Translations under genes and position numbers: made by a program
Source: an uncultured Clostridia bacterium
GTDB lineage: Bacteria; Bacillota; Clostridia; UBA1381
Length of the DNA: 52,814 bases
Assembly: GCA_944392335.1 (NCBI GenBank)
Contig: CALXWJ010000087.1
Location: forward strand, 1 to 52,814
Direction of reading: 5' to 3'
The notes under the pieces: model-generated
What the model saw: only the letters and a program-made list of their open reading frames with translations
Database searches by the model: none
What the model was told of the DNA's origin: nothing
Shown here: positions 42,570 to 51,430 of the stretch, piece after piece
How the letters are laid out: each line of letters begins with the position of its first letter
Position numbering within the stretch: position 1 is the stretch's first letter

Positions 42570-44729
42570 TTATTTTTTTATTGTAACCGTTCTTGAACCT
42601 TCCGTCCAATCGACATCACAGTTAAGAGCTTCTGCAACGAATCTTACCGGAATATATGTACGGTCATCCCTGATAAACGCTGCGGAATCAAGGGTATTTA
42701 CTTCGCCGTTGATATAAGCGATATCAGAATCAATATGGATTACGATAGTTCTTGAACCATCCCTGATCGTTACAGTTCTGAGAGTTTCATCCCATTCAAC
42801 TCTTGCACCCAATGTTTCTGCTATAAATCTGATCGGCATCATTGTTCTGTCATTTACAATAATAGGAGCAACGTCATTCTCGATAGCGTCACCGTTCAAG
42901 TCGGCAACCTTTGAATTTATAGTAAGAATAATAATGTTTTCATACTCGGTATCATCTTCAATATCGGTATCTTCGTCTGTTTCCTCCCATTTTGCATAAA
43001 GTACGAACGAGTTTGTTACTTTTGTGTCAAAATCATATTCTTCGGTTAAATCGCTGTCAGTATACCAACCTACAAACTCATATCCGCTTCTTGTAGGGTC
43101 TTTTGGCTTTGTTGCAAGACCGTTAATTAAAACAGTTTGTGAACTTACGTCACTGCCGCCGTTGGAATCATAGGTTACTCTGTATTTCGCGCCGCCGAGG
43201 CTGCCTGTTGAATTTTTAAGCCATGTTGCATAAAGGGTTATATCACCTGTTGAACCTGCGGGGATTTCGGTAACGATTTGTGTGTATGAGCTGTCCGAAT
43301 ACCATCTGTAAAATCTTTTACCGCTTTGTGTAGGCGCTTTTAATTTTATTGTTTCGCTGTCATAGGTATATGAGGTTGGGTTGGACGGATCATTTGTACC
43401 GCCGTTTAATACATATGTAATGGTAAAGCTCTCTGCCCATTCTGCCTCCAATTTAATGTCATGCTCTACACTTGTGTCGATCACAGTAACTTTTTCGGCT
43501 GATCTTTCGCCCGTATCGCTTATTAAATACCATCCTTCAAAGGTTGCTTTATCTTTGGTAGGCGTTCCCAAAACAATTGGTTCTGAGCTTTGTGAGAATT
43601 GAGTGGGAGCACCCTCATAATTTGTACCGCCGTTTAATTCGTATTCAATCTTATAAGCAACCTCCCACATTGCATATAATGTAAAATCTTTTTCTGCATC
43701 GGGGGCAATAGTTTCAATTTTTGTATCGCCTATGCTGTCGCCGTCGTCATCAATATACCATCCTATAAAAGCATAACCGTCACGTACAGCTTCTTTTAAA
43801 ACAATTTCTTCAGATGCTGCGGAATAGCTTGTTACTCCGTCGAAGTCTTCATTTCCGCCGTTTAATACATATGTAATATTATAGAGCTTTGCCCAAACAG
43901 CCTGAACTTTTATTTTGCCTTCATAGCTTATCTGAGCAGGAATATTGTCGGATTTTGTGTCAACAGTTCCGTCCCCGGTCGTATCGATAAGCCAGTGAGA
44001 GAATGCGTAATCTTCTTTTGTTGGCGCCGGTAATTCTGTTGTTGTTCCGACAATATGTGTTGCAGGCATTTCTGCGGACGCCGTACCGCCGTCCAAGTCA
44101 TATTCAATTTCCATCTCTATTTTTTCATCCGATAATGCAGTATACTTCACGTTGTTTTCAGTGGCATATTCGATCGCTTTTGAATTTTCAGGTGCAATTA
44201 ATGTAAAGCTTTCATTCACGGTGTATTCGCTGGTTGTATCATCGTAATTAAAGCCTGCCGAATGAGCGCCGAATTCTGTTTGTGAGGAACTAACGGTTAC
44301 CGATGCAAGATCGGAGCAGTTTAAAAAGGCTTCAGCTCCGACAGTCAGGACGGATTCGCCCAGCTCCATGCTTTGAATTTTTGTTCCGGCAAATGCTTTA
44401 TCACCGATAGCCGTTACGGAATCGGGGATTTTAATGCTTGTTATCTTTTCACAGTCTGTTAATGCCCCGGAAGGAATAGCCGTTACATTTTCCGAAAATT
44501 CAACGGTTGAAAATTCCCCGTATGTGTACAATGAATCGATAGATGTAAGCTCTTCTGTCGTACCGGCATAATCAATTGATAAAGTATTTGTATCATAAAT
44601 GATGTATGTAGCATCTCCAATTGTTGCTTCAAATAGTATTTGTGTTTCTTCCTCAGCATATGTACTTAGTGAAAATAATTGAGTTAGCATCATTGCCGCG
44701 GTCAAGGTTGAAGTAATAATTTTTTTCAT
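42570..44729 (-). CDS. Surface protein with BspA-type LRR, InlB B-repeats and a copper-amine-oxidase N-terminal module
   Basis: The 719-residue protein has a signal peptide (ending TYA-EE). Residues about 60-180 are BspA-like leucine-rich units (FSENVTAIPSGALTDCEKITSIKIPDSVTAIGDKAFAGT). Five to six InlB B-repeats follow, each ending in a GWY or HW motif (AFIGWYIDDDGD; ATFEGWYLISDTG; RFYRWYSDSSYT; EFVGWYTDSDLT). Residues about 605-719 are a Cu_amine_oxidN1 module (DRTMMPIRFIAETLGARVEWDETLRTVTI). The layout is typical of large adhesins; no LPxTG or SLH anchor is visible, so the terminal module may provide attachment. A consensus promoter lies upstream. Confidence 0.9.
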   Translation of the reverse strand: MKKIITSTLTAAMMLTQLFSLSTYAEEETQILFEATIGDATYIIYDTNTLSIDYAGTTEELTSIDSLYTYGEFSTVEFSENVTAIPSGALTDCEKITSIKIPDSVTAIGDKAFAGTKIQSMELGESVLTVGAEAFLNCSDLASVTVSSSQTEFGAHSAGFNYDDTTSEYTVNESFTLIAPENSKAIEYATENNVKYTALSDEKIEMEIEYDLDGGTASAEMPATHIVGTTTELPAPTKEDYAFSHWLIDTTGDGTVDTKSDNIPAQISYEGKIKVQAVWAKLYNITYVLNGGNEDFDGVTSYSAASEEIVLKEAVRDGYAFIGWYIDDDGDSIGDTKIETIAPDAEKDFTLYAMWEVAYKIEYELNGGTNYEGAPTQFSQSSEPIVLGTPTKDKATFEGWYLISDTGERSAEKVTVIDTSVEHDIKLEAEWAESFTITYVLNGGTNDPSNPTSYTYDSETIKLKAPTQSGKRFYRWYSDSSYTQIVTEIPAGSTGDITLYATWLKNSTGSLGGAKYRVTYDSNGGSDVSSQTVLINGLATKPKDPTRSGYEFVGWYTDSDLTEEYDFDTKVTNSFVLYAKWEETDEDTDIEDDTEYENIIILTINSKVADLNGDAIENDVAPIIVNDRTMMPIRFIAETLGARVEWDETLRTVTIRDGSRTIVIHIDSDIAYINGEVNTLDSAAFIRDDRTYIPVRFVAEALNCDVDWTEGSRTVTIKK

Positions 44730-44792
44730 AATAATCTTCCTTTCTGTGTGGATTTTTAATAAAACAGTTTTAATAATTCTCCTGATGAGTAA

Positions 44793-44821
44793 ATTATATT
44801 AGTTTATTTTGCTAAAGTCAA
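44793..44821 (-). promoter_or_regulatory. Sigma-A promoter of the 719-residue surface-protein gene
   Basis: On the minus strand TTGACT (44816-44821), 17 bp, TATAAT (44793-44798). The leader is about 57 nt. Between here and the xpt promoter the gap (44822-45108) is AT-rich with a small CCGG hairpin at about 45004-45022 and no gene. Confidence 0.7.
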
Positions 44822-45108
44822 CCGTTATAATCAAAATGAAATATATTGTTAAAGGTTTATTTATTTTTGTAATCCAAATGTACCATTTTTGTTATTTTAT
44901 TACGTTTAATATAAGAATAAAGCATATGGTTTGGCATACTTTTGTATGTAATATTGTATGTAAAATTTGTTTATTGGATATGTAATATATTGTTAAAATA
45001 AAAACCGGAATTATTTTGCCGGACATATTTTCCAATGAAAATTATGACAAATCAGGGCGTTTTAAAAATAAAAAAATTAGGGTTTTTGACGAAAAATAAA
45101 CGTCTGTG

Positions 45109-45137
45109 TTGAAAAATAACATATTATATAATATATT
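45109..45137 (+). promoter_or_regulatory. Probable promoter of xpt
   Basis: TTGAAA (45109-45114), 17 bp, TATATT (45132-45137). The leader would be short (about 35 nt), so no purine riboswitch fits here. Confidence 0.5.
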
Positions 45138-45179
45138 ATATTTAAAAAAGTCATCGTATTTCGATATGGAGGAATAACA

Positions 45180-45755
45180 ATGGAATTGTTAAAGGAAAGA
45201 ATCAGAAAAGACGGTATTGTACGTGAAGGAAATGTTTTAAAGGTGGATAGTTTTTTAAATCATCAAATGGATATAAAATTATTTAACGAGATCGGGAAGG
45301 AATTTAAAAGACTGTTTTGTGATACCGAGATCAATAAGATACTTACGGTGGAAGCATCGGGAATAGGGATTGCATGCGTTACGGCGCAGTATTTTGATGT
45401 TCCTGTCGTATTTGCGAAAAAGAGCAAAACAAAAAATATTGCCGGAGATGTTTATACCTCAAAAGTTAAATCCTTTACGCATGGAAGGATATATGATGTA
45501 ATGGTTTCAAAGGATTTTTTAAAGCCTGACGATAAAATATTGATAATCGATGATTTTTTGGCAAACGGCTGTGCTTTGCTGGGGCTTGCGGATCTTATCA
45601 ATCAGGCGGGAGCGGTGTTGCAGGGAGCGGGGATCGTTATTGAAAAGGGTTTTCAGGTCGGAGGACGTGAAATAAGGAAGAAAGGTATACGTGTGGAATC
45701 GCTCGCAATTATAGATGAGATGAGTACGGAAAACGGGATCGTATTCAGAAACTAA
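45180..45755 (+). CDS. xpt: Xanthine phosphoribosyltransferase
   Basis: The 191-residue enzyme has the family layout MELLKERIRKDGIVREGNVLKVDSFLNHQMD, TVEASGIGIACVTAQYFDVPVVFAKK and the PRPP motif KILIIDDFLANGCALLGLADLI. It salvages xanthine to XMP. TGGAGGAA precedes the ATG. It precedes, but is separate from, the nucleoside transporter operon, which has its own promoter 77 bp after the xpt stop. Confidence 0.95.
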   Translation: MELLKERIRKDGIVREGNVLKVDSFLNHQMDIKLFNEIGKEFKRLFCDTEINKILTVEASGIGIACVTAQYFDVPVVFAKKSKTKNIAGDVYTSKVKSFTHGRIYDVMVSKDFLKPDDKILIIDDFLANGCALLGLADLINQAGAVLQGAGIVIEKGFQVGGREIRKKGIRVESLAIIDEMSTENGIVFRN

Positions 45756-45831
45756 ATTTCATGTTAAATTGTTAAATTAATGTTAATTTTGTTTTTTTTG
45801 TAAAAAAATGCAGAGTGATTTAATATTTTGT

Positions 45832-45860
45832 TTGACTTTCTGTATAAACTGTGATATACT
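45832..45860 (+). promoter_or_regulatory. Sigma-A promoter of the BMP transporter operon
   Basis: TTGACT (45832-45837), 17 bp, TATACT (45855-45860). Transcription would start at about 45867, one base before the closing helix of the structured leader. Confidence 0.75.
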
Positions 45861-45867
45861 TCCCTTG

Positions 45868-46060
45868 TTGATGTTAAGAGAATATGAACATGCAAAACGC
45901 AAATAATTTTTTGTTGTAACATATATAGGACGATTATACGGCTGTGATGTTTCAGAAATCCGTAAAAACGCGGGTGCGTATAATACAGGCTGTAAAGAAT
46001 AAAATCTGTGTTAACATTAATTTATACTGATGTAAATTTAATTTACATAAATATTTTTAA
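45868..46060 (+). promoter_or_regulatory. Long structured leader RNA of the BMP operon, candidate riboswitch of unknown class
   Basis: TTGATGTTAA (45868-45877) pairs with TTAACATTAA (46011-46020): 10 bp with one G-U, closing a 153-nt RNA at the predicted start. Inside, ATTATACG (45933-45940) pairs perfectly with CGTATAAT (45977-45984), and CCG/CGG forms a small hairpin between. Downstream, ATGTAAAT-TTA-ATTTACAT (46030-46048) with a following T-rich stretch is terminator-like. ATTAATTTA (46016-46024) can pair with TAAATTTAAT (46033-46042), which would break both the closing helix and that hairpin: an on/off switch design. The purine riboswitch core is not found. AT-rich pairing makes part of this tentative. 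Confidence 0.5.
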
Positions 46061-46092
46061 AATTTTGCCAAAAAGGCGAGGAGGAAACGGTA

Positions 46093-47292
46093 ATGAAAAA
46101 ATTACTTGCATTACTTTGTGCTGCCGGAATGCTGCTTTCGGTTACGGCATGCGGAAATAATGAAGAAGAAACAACCAATGAAGGTGCATCAAGTTCTGAC
46201 ATAAAAGTCGGGTTTATCTTTTTGCATGATGAAAACTCAACTTATGATAAGAATTTCATAGATGCAGCGACTGCAGCTACGGAAGCTTTGGGATTAACAA
46301 GCGATCAGGTAATGTTTAAGACAAACATTCCGGAGGGCGAAGAGTGCTATAATGCCGCTGCCGAATTGGCAGATGCGGGATGCGATTTGGTATTTGCAGA
46401 CAGCTTTGGTCATGAAGATTTTATGATCCAGGCCGCAAAAGAATTCCCTGAGGTTACCTTCTGTCACGCAACAGGTACAAAGGCGCATACCGAAGGCTTG
46501 TCAAATTACTATAACGCTTTTGCATCAATTTATGAAGGCCGTTATTTAGCCGGTGTTGCCGCTGGTCTTAAGCTTAATGAAATGCTTGCAAACGGTGAGA
46601 TCACCGAGCCTAAGATGGGTTATGTCGGTGCATTCCCTTATGCAGAGGTTAAATCAGGCTTGACATCATTTTTCTTAGGCGCCCGTTCAATGTGCCCGGA
46701 CGTCACAATGGATGTTAAATACACTAATTCTTGGTTTGATATAGCTGCCGAAAAAGAAACAGCCAATGCATTGATAGCAGACGGATGCGTTCTTATAAGC
46801 CAGCATGCGGATTCAGAGGGAGCGCCAAAGGCTTGTGAAGAAGCAGGGGTTCCTAACGTTGCTTATAACCTGGATACAAGATCATGGGGACCGAATACGG
46901 CTTTGATATCTTCAAAAATTAATTGGGAACCGTATTTTGAGCATATTATAAAGGCTACAATGGATGGAACACCGATCACACAGGATTACTGCGGCGGACT
47001 TAAAGACGATGTAGTACAAATTCTTGGATTGAATGAAGCTGTAGCTGCTGAAGGCACACAAGAAAAGCTTGATGAAGTTAAGGCTAAATTGATTTCGGGC
47101 GAAATCAAGGTATTTGATACATCAACATTCACGGTAAACGGTGAGCATTTGACGGAATACATGGCAGATGTTGATACAGACCCTGATTTCACACCTGATA
47201 CTCAGGTTATATCCGACGGATATTTCCATGAATCGGAAATGCGTTCTGCTCCATATTTTGATTTGGATATCGACGGAATTACAACAAAATAA
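46093..47292 (+). CDS. BMP-family substrate-binding lipoprotein of an ABC transporter (nucleoside type)
   Basis: The 399-residue protein has a lipobox LLSVTACG (Cys20), so it is anchored outside the membrane. The mature part is a BMP/Med fold (VGFIFLHDENSTYDKNFIDAA, DLVFADSFGHEDFMIQAAKEFPEVTF, GRYLAGVAAGLKL, GYVGAFPYAEV, INWEPYFEHIIKATMDG). BMP proteins bind purine nucleosides in several bacteria, and xpt next door supports that ligand; some clostridial relatives bind other compounds. GAGGAGG precedes the ATG. Two hairpins separate it from the ATPase gene. Confidence 0.92.
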   Translation: MKKLLALLCAAGMLLSVTACGNNEEETTNEGASSSDIKVGFIFLHDENSTYDKNFIDAATAATEALGLTSDQVMFKTNIPEGEECYNAAAELADAGCDLVFADSFGHEDFMIQAAKEFPEVTFCHATGTKAHTEGLSNYYNAFASIYEGRYLAGVAAGLKLNEMLANGEITEPKMGYVGAFPYAEVKSGLTSFFLGARSMCPDVTMDVKYTNSWFDIAAEKETANALIADGCVLISQHADSEGAPKACEEAGVPNVAYNLDTRSWGPNTALISSKINWEPYFEHIIKATMDGTPITQDYCGGLKDDVVQILGLNEAVAAEGTQEKLDEVKAKLISGEIKVFDTSTFTVNGEHLTEYMADVDTDPDFTPDTQVISDGYFHESEMRSAPYFDLDIDGITTK

Positions 47293-47375
47293 TCATGAAA
47301 GATATTTTCATAGACATGATTGATCTTCATACTGCGGTAAAGCAAGCGTATTTTAAATCTTATTAAGATTTTTTC

Positions 47376-47460
47376 AAAAGTCAGAAACAAAATGTTCCTG
47401 ACTTTTGCTTGCTTTCTCAGAAAATGGGATATTCGGTGTAAAATCCCATTTTCTGAGAAA
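47376..47460 (+). terminator. Two intercistronic hairpins between the binding-protein and ATPase genes
   Basis: AAAAGTCAG pairs with CTGACTTTT (47376-47406). Then an 18-bp perfect stem (47413-47430 with 47443-47460) closes a 12-nt loop. Few Ts follow the second stem, so it probably acts as an mRNA-stabilising end or partial terminator that keeps binding-protein mRNA more abundant than the rest of the operon. Confidence 0.7.
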
Positions 47461-47507
47461 AGAAATATTGGAAGAATAAAATATATTTTTGGCTGGAGGG
47501 GTTTTTG

Positions 47508-49049
47508 GTGGAGAAAACTGCGGCAATAGAACTAAAAAACATTTCAAAAAGTTTTGGAAGCGTTGTTGCAAACAAGGATGTATGCCTGACGGTTTATAAA
47601 GGGGAAATTTTGTCCGTTCTCGGTGAAAACGGAAGCGGGAAAACAACCCTTATGAATATGATATCGGGTATATATTTTCCGGATGAAGGGCAAATTTTTG
47701 TAAACGGTGAGGAAGTGGTTATAGCTTCACCAAAAGATGCGTTCAAATATAAGATCGGAATGATACATCAGCATTTTAAGCTTGTCGACATATTTACGGC
47801 GGCGGAAAATATAATTCTCGGACTTGAGGATGAAAAAAAATATGATATAAAATCCGCGGCGAAAAAGGTAAAGGAGATAGGTGAAAAATACGGCTTTGCG
47901 ATCGATCCGATGAAAAAGGTCTATGAGATGTCGGTATCTGAAAAGCAGACTGTCGAAATTATCAGGGTATTATATCGAGGGGCCGATATCCTTATACTTG
48001 ACGAGCCTACGGCAGTTTTGACGCCGCAGGAAACAAAAAAGCTTTTTAACATACTCCGCCGTATGCGTGATGACGGAAAAGCCATAATAATAATCACACA
48101 TAAGCTGCATGAGGTCTTATCATTATCGGACAGGGTATCGGTATTAAGAAAGGGCGAGTGCATAGGTACAGTAAATACCGCAGAGACGAATGAAAATCAG
48201 CTTACTGAAATGATGGTGGGTAAAAAGATATCTTTAAATATTAAAAGAAGCGAACCGAAAAATTCTGTGGACAGATTAAAGGTAGAGCATATAAACTGTA
48301 TTAATCGTGAAGGTGTACCCTTGCTGAACGATATTTCTTTTACCGCGCGCTCGGGGGAAATTTTAGGTATAGCGGGAATTGCCGGCAGCGGACAGAGAGA
48401 GCTTTTAGAATCCATTGCAGGGCTTCAGCATTTAACAAGCGGCAGGATCGTATACGAAAATCCAAAAACAGGTGAAACGGAAAATCTACGGGACAAAACC
48501 CCGTTGGAGATCAGGGAGCTGGGAGTGCGTTTATCCTTCGTCCCGGAGGACAGGCTTGGCATGGGGCTTGTAGGCAATATGGATATTGTTGATAATATGA
48601 TGTTAAGAAGCTACAGAAAAGGTAAATCGATTTTTCTGGAAAGAAAGGCGCCGAAGGACCTTGCCGAAGAAATCATAAAACAGCTCGAGGTCGTTACACC
48701 GAATGCAAACACCCCGGTGAGGAGATTGTCCGGCGGAAATGTTCAAAAGGTATTGGTTGGTCGTGAAATTGCCGCTTCTCCGTCCGTTTTGATGGCGGCA
48801 TATCCGGTAAGAGGCTTGGATATAAATTCTTCATATACAATTTATAATCTTTTAAATCAGCAGAAAGAAAACGGTGTTGCGGTGATATATGTCGGCGAGG
48901 ATCTTGATGTTTTGCTGGAGCTTTGTGACCGTATAATGGTTTTGAGCGGAGGAAAGATCAGCGGTATAGTTGACGCGAGAAAAGCAACAAAAGAACAAAT
49001 CGGATTACTTATGACAAAATCACGGGAGGTTGAACATGATGAAGAATAA
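47508..49049 (+). CDS. Duplicated-domain ABC transporter ATPase (nucleoside/sugar type)
   Basis: The product (513 residues) has two ATPase domains. Domain 1 has Walker A GENGSGKTT, signature SVSEKQTVEI and Walker B ILILDEPTAVLTPQE. Domain 2 has a degenerate Walker A region (GIAGSGQREL), signature LSGGNVQKV and an altered Walker B (VLMAAYPVRGLD), as usual for the RbsA/NupO type, where only one site is fully active. The start is a GTG at 47508, 7 bp after GGAGGGG. It ends 14 bp inside the next gene. Confidence 0.95.
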   Translation: MEKTAAIELKNISKSFGSVVANKDVCLTVYKGEILSVLGENGSGKTTLMNMISGIYFPDEGQIFVNGEEVVIASPKDAFKYKIGMIHQHFKLVDIFTAAENIILGLEDEKKYDIKSAAKKVKEIGEKYGFAIDPMKKVYEMSVSEKQTVEIIRVLYRGADILILDEPTAVLTPQETKKLFNILRRMRDDGKAIIIITHKLHEVLSLSDRVSVLRKGECIGTVNTAETNENQLTEMMVGKKISLNIKRSEPKNSVDRLKVEHINCINREGVPLLNDISFTARSGEILGIAGIAGSGQRELLESIAGLQHLTSGRIVYENPKTGETENLRDKTPLEIRELGVRLSFVPEDRLGMGLVGNMDIVDNMMLRSYRKGKSIFLERKAPKDLAEEIIKQLEVVTPNANTPVRRLSGGNVQKVLVGREIAASPSVLMAAYPVRGLDINSSYTIYNLLNQQKENGVAVIYVGEDLDVLLELCDRIMVLSGGKISGIVDARKATKEQIGLLMTKSREVEHDEE

Positions 49050-50157
49050 CGAAACTCATACTCACGTACATGAACCCATATTTCAGGTCGTTAAGCGTGA
49101 CGATCTTATATGGTATAAATCATGGGCGGTAAGATTGATCGCTATTGTAATTGCACTAATAATTTGTGCGTTTGTTATCGTTTTGCTTACCGGCTATGAT
49201 CCGATAAAGGTTTATTCATCCATGATAAGCGGCACTTTCGGTACTTCAAGAAAGGTATGGAATACGCTTCAAAGGCTTGCAATGCTGCTTTGTATATCTC
49301 TTGCGGTCACCCCGGCATTTAAAATGAAGTTCTGGAATATAGGCGCGGAGGGGCAATCGTTGATCGGAGGGCTCGCGTCGGCGGCGCTTATGATATATCT
49401 CGGCAATAAGCTGCCCAATATATTATTGATCCCGATCATGGCAGCCGCAAGTATTTTTGCCGGTATGATATGGGGTTTGATCCCGGCAATATTTAAGGCA
49501 AAATTCAATACGAACGAAACCTTGTTTACTCTTATGATGAATTATGTTGCAACACAGCTGGTATCGTTTTGTATTGTGTTTTGGGAAAACCCTAAAAATT
49601 CAAATAATGTGGGTATTATCAACCAATCAACGATGAGCGGCTGGTTCCCGTCGATATTCGGACAAAAATATTTACTGAATATAATTATTGTAGCTCTTCT
49701 GACAATTGCAATGTACGTTTATTTAAAATACAGCAAACACGGATATGAGATATCGGTTGTGGGTGAAAGTCAGAATACGGCAAGATACATAGGGATCAAC
49801 GTCAAGAAAGTCATTTTAAGGACAATGGCATTGTCGGGCGCGCTTTGCGGCGTCGCCGGACTGCTGCTTGTATCGGGTACAAACCACACAATAAATACAA
49901 GTACGGTGGGCGGAATGGGATTTACCGCAATAATGGTATCATGGCTTGCAAAATTCAATCCATTTATTATGGTTTTAGCTTCATTCCTTATTGTATTCCT
50001 TGAAAGGGGCGCGGGAGAGATTGCCACAGCTTTTCAGCTTAATGAAAGCGTTTCTGATATTTTAACGGGTATAATCCTGTTCTTTATTATCGGCAGTGAG
50101 TTTTTTGTAAGATATAAAATACATTTTCGTGCCAATATAAAAGAGGGGGTAAAATAA
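49036..50157 (+). CDS. ABC transporter permease 1 (NupP/YufP-like)
   Basis: The product (about 373 residues) has eight to nine membrane segments; blocks GAEGQSLIGGLASAALMIYLG, FNTNETLFTLMMNYVA and GINVKKVILRTMALSGALCGVAGLL are typical of BPD_transp_2 permeases. The cytoplasmic N terminus is His-rich (ETHTHVHEP). The start is ATG at 49036 or 49039; GGGAGG favours 49036. It overlaps the ATPase gene by 14 bp. Confidence 0.93.
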   Translation: MMKNNETHTHVHEPIFQVVKRDDLIWYKSWAVRLIAIVIALIICAFVIVLLTGYDPIKVYSSMISGTFGTSRKVWNTLQRLAMLLCISLAVTPAFKMKFWNIGAEGQSLIGGLASAALMIYLGNKLPNILLIPIMAAASIFAGMIWGLIPAIFKAKFNTNETLFTLMMNYVATQLVSFCIVFWENPKNSNNVGIINQSTMSGWFPSIFGQKYLLNIIIVALLTIAMYVYLKYSKHGYEISVVGESQNTARYIGINVKKVILRTMALSGALCGVAGLLLVSGTNHTINTSTVGGMGFTAIMVSWLAKFNPFIMVLASFLIVFLERGAGEIATAFQLNESVSDILTGIILFFIIGSEFFVRYKIHFRANIKEGVK

Positions 50158-50158
50158 T

Positions 50159-51133
50159 ATGTTTGCAACAATTATAAATAAAGCTATTGTTCAGGGAATA
50201 CCTCTGCTTTTCGGATCAACGGGCGAAATTCTTACCGAAAAATCGGGAAATCTGAACCTGGGTATTCCGGGTATTATGTATATGGGCGGAAGCGCGGGAA
50301 TAATCGGTGCGTATATATATGAGCAATCGGTTGAGGTACCACACCCTGCATTGTGCATTATAATTCCGTTGCTGGCGGCAATAATCGGTTCTGCTTTGCT
50401 GGCACTGATTTACAGCTTCCTTACAATTTCCTTAAGAGCAAATCAGAATGTTACGGGACTTGCTCTTACCACCTTCGGTGTTGGATTCGGAGATTTCTTC
50501 GGCGGATCACTTACAAAGATATTCGGTGAAGGCGGAAATATTTCCGTTAAAACCACAGCGGATTATTTTAAAACAACCCTTCCTTTTGCCGATGATTTGG
50601 GTGCGATAGGAACAATATTTTTCTCATATGGATTTTTGGTATATGCAGCGATAATTATTGCTTTAATATGTGCATGGTTTTTGAAACGAACTCGTGCAGG
50701 CCTGCATCTTCGTGCGGTGGGAGAGAATCCCGCAACGGCAGACGCCGCAGGAATTAATGTAACAAAGTATAAGTATCTTGCAACGGTTATCGGCGGCGCG
50801 ATTGCAGGACTTGGCGGATTTTACTTTATTATGGACTATACCGGCGGATCGTGGACAAACGGCGGCTTCGGTGACAGAGGCTGGCTTGCTATAGCCCTTG
50901 TTATATTTGCACTCTGGAAACCGAATATAGGAATAATAGGTTCTATAATATTCGGAGGATTGTATATAGCATATGCGTATATTCCGGGATTGGGAAGAGC
51001 GGCACTTGCGATATTTAATATGCTTCCGTATGTTGTAACTATAATTGTTCTGATTCTTACAAGTGCAAGAAATAAAAAAGAGAATCAACCTCCGGAGGCT
51101 TTGGGACTCCCATATTTCCGAGAGGAAAGATAA
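50159..51133 (+). CDS. ABC transporter permease 2 (NupQ/YufQ-like)
   Basis: The 324-residue protein has eight to nine membrane segments and the BPD_transp_2 blocks GEILTEKSGNLNLGIPGIMYMGG, LRANQNVTGLALTTFG and RAVGENPATADAAGINVTKYKYLATVIGGAIAGLGG. It pairs with permease 1 to form the channel; the gene starts one base after the permease 1 stop, with GAGGGGG upstream. It is the last gene of the four-gene nucleoside transporter operon. Confidence 0.94.
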   Translation: MFATIINKAIVQGIPLLFGSTGEILTEKSGNLNLGIPGIMYMGGSAGIIGAYIYEQSVEVPHPALCIIIPLLAAIIGSALLALIYSFLTISLRANQNVTGLALTTFGVGFGDFFGGSLTKIFGEGGNISVKTTADYFKTTLPFADDLGAIGTIFFSYGFLVYAAIIIALICAWFLKRTRAGLHLRAVGENPATADAAGINVTKYKYLATVIGGAIAGLGGFYFIMDYTGGSWTNGGFGDRGWLAIALVIFALWKPNIGIIGSIIFGGLYIAYAYIPGLGRAALAIFNMLPYVVTIIVLILTSARNKKENQPPEALGLPYFREER

Positions 51134-51140
51134 ATTGTCG

Positions 51141-51221
51141 TATAACCAAGCCGCCGATGCCCTTGCCGCTAAGGCGGCGGGTTTCATTTCGGATTTTCGG
51201 TGGGAGGTATAAGCTCTCTCT
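51141..51221. repeat. Intergenic hairpin repeat, copy 3
   Basis: TATAACCAAGCCGCCGATGC begins it, followed by CCTTGCCGCTAAGGCGGCGGG, GTTTCATTTCGGATTTTCGG and a GGGAG.../...CTCTC second hairpin. Order and spacing match copies 1 and 2, but the sequence is a diverged subtype. It lies just after the transporter operon. Confidence 0.6.
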
Positions 51222-51243
51222 TTTAATTACTTTAAAAATGCTT

Positions 51244-51300
51244 AAAAATTCGTATCCTTGTATGGGCTGATGACTTGCCTTTGCAGGGATACGGATTTTT
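51244..51300 (+). terminator. Terminator of the BMP operon
   Basis: AAAAATTCGTATCCTTG pairs with CAGGGATACGGATTTTT (17 bp with G-U pairs) around a 23-nt loop, with a T-run at the end of the stem. The DNA from 51301 to 51430 is AT-rich and shows no gene. Confidence 0.75.
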
Positions 51301-51430
51301 ATGTGTATTTTTTGAAAAAATTTATATTTTTTTGCCTAAATACAGATAATAGTTAATATTTTAAGATATTACATTCTGTTAAATTTACTTGTGTAATAGT
51401 AAAATATGAATAAAGGCAGGTGTTAATGTT

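Noticed and set aside
45868..46020. Guanine/adenine riboswitch upstream of the BMP gene
   Set aside because: The expected P1-UAAU, L2 AUAUGG, J2/3 GUUUCUACC and L3 elements are not in the right order or spacing, despite the suggestive gene context.
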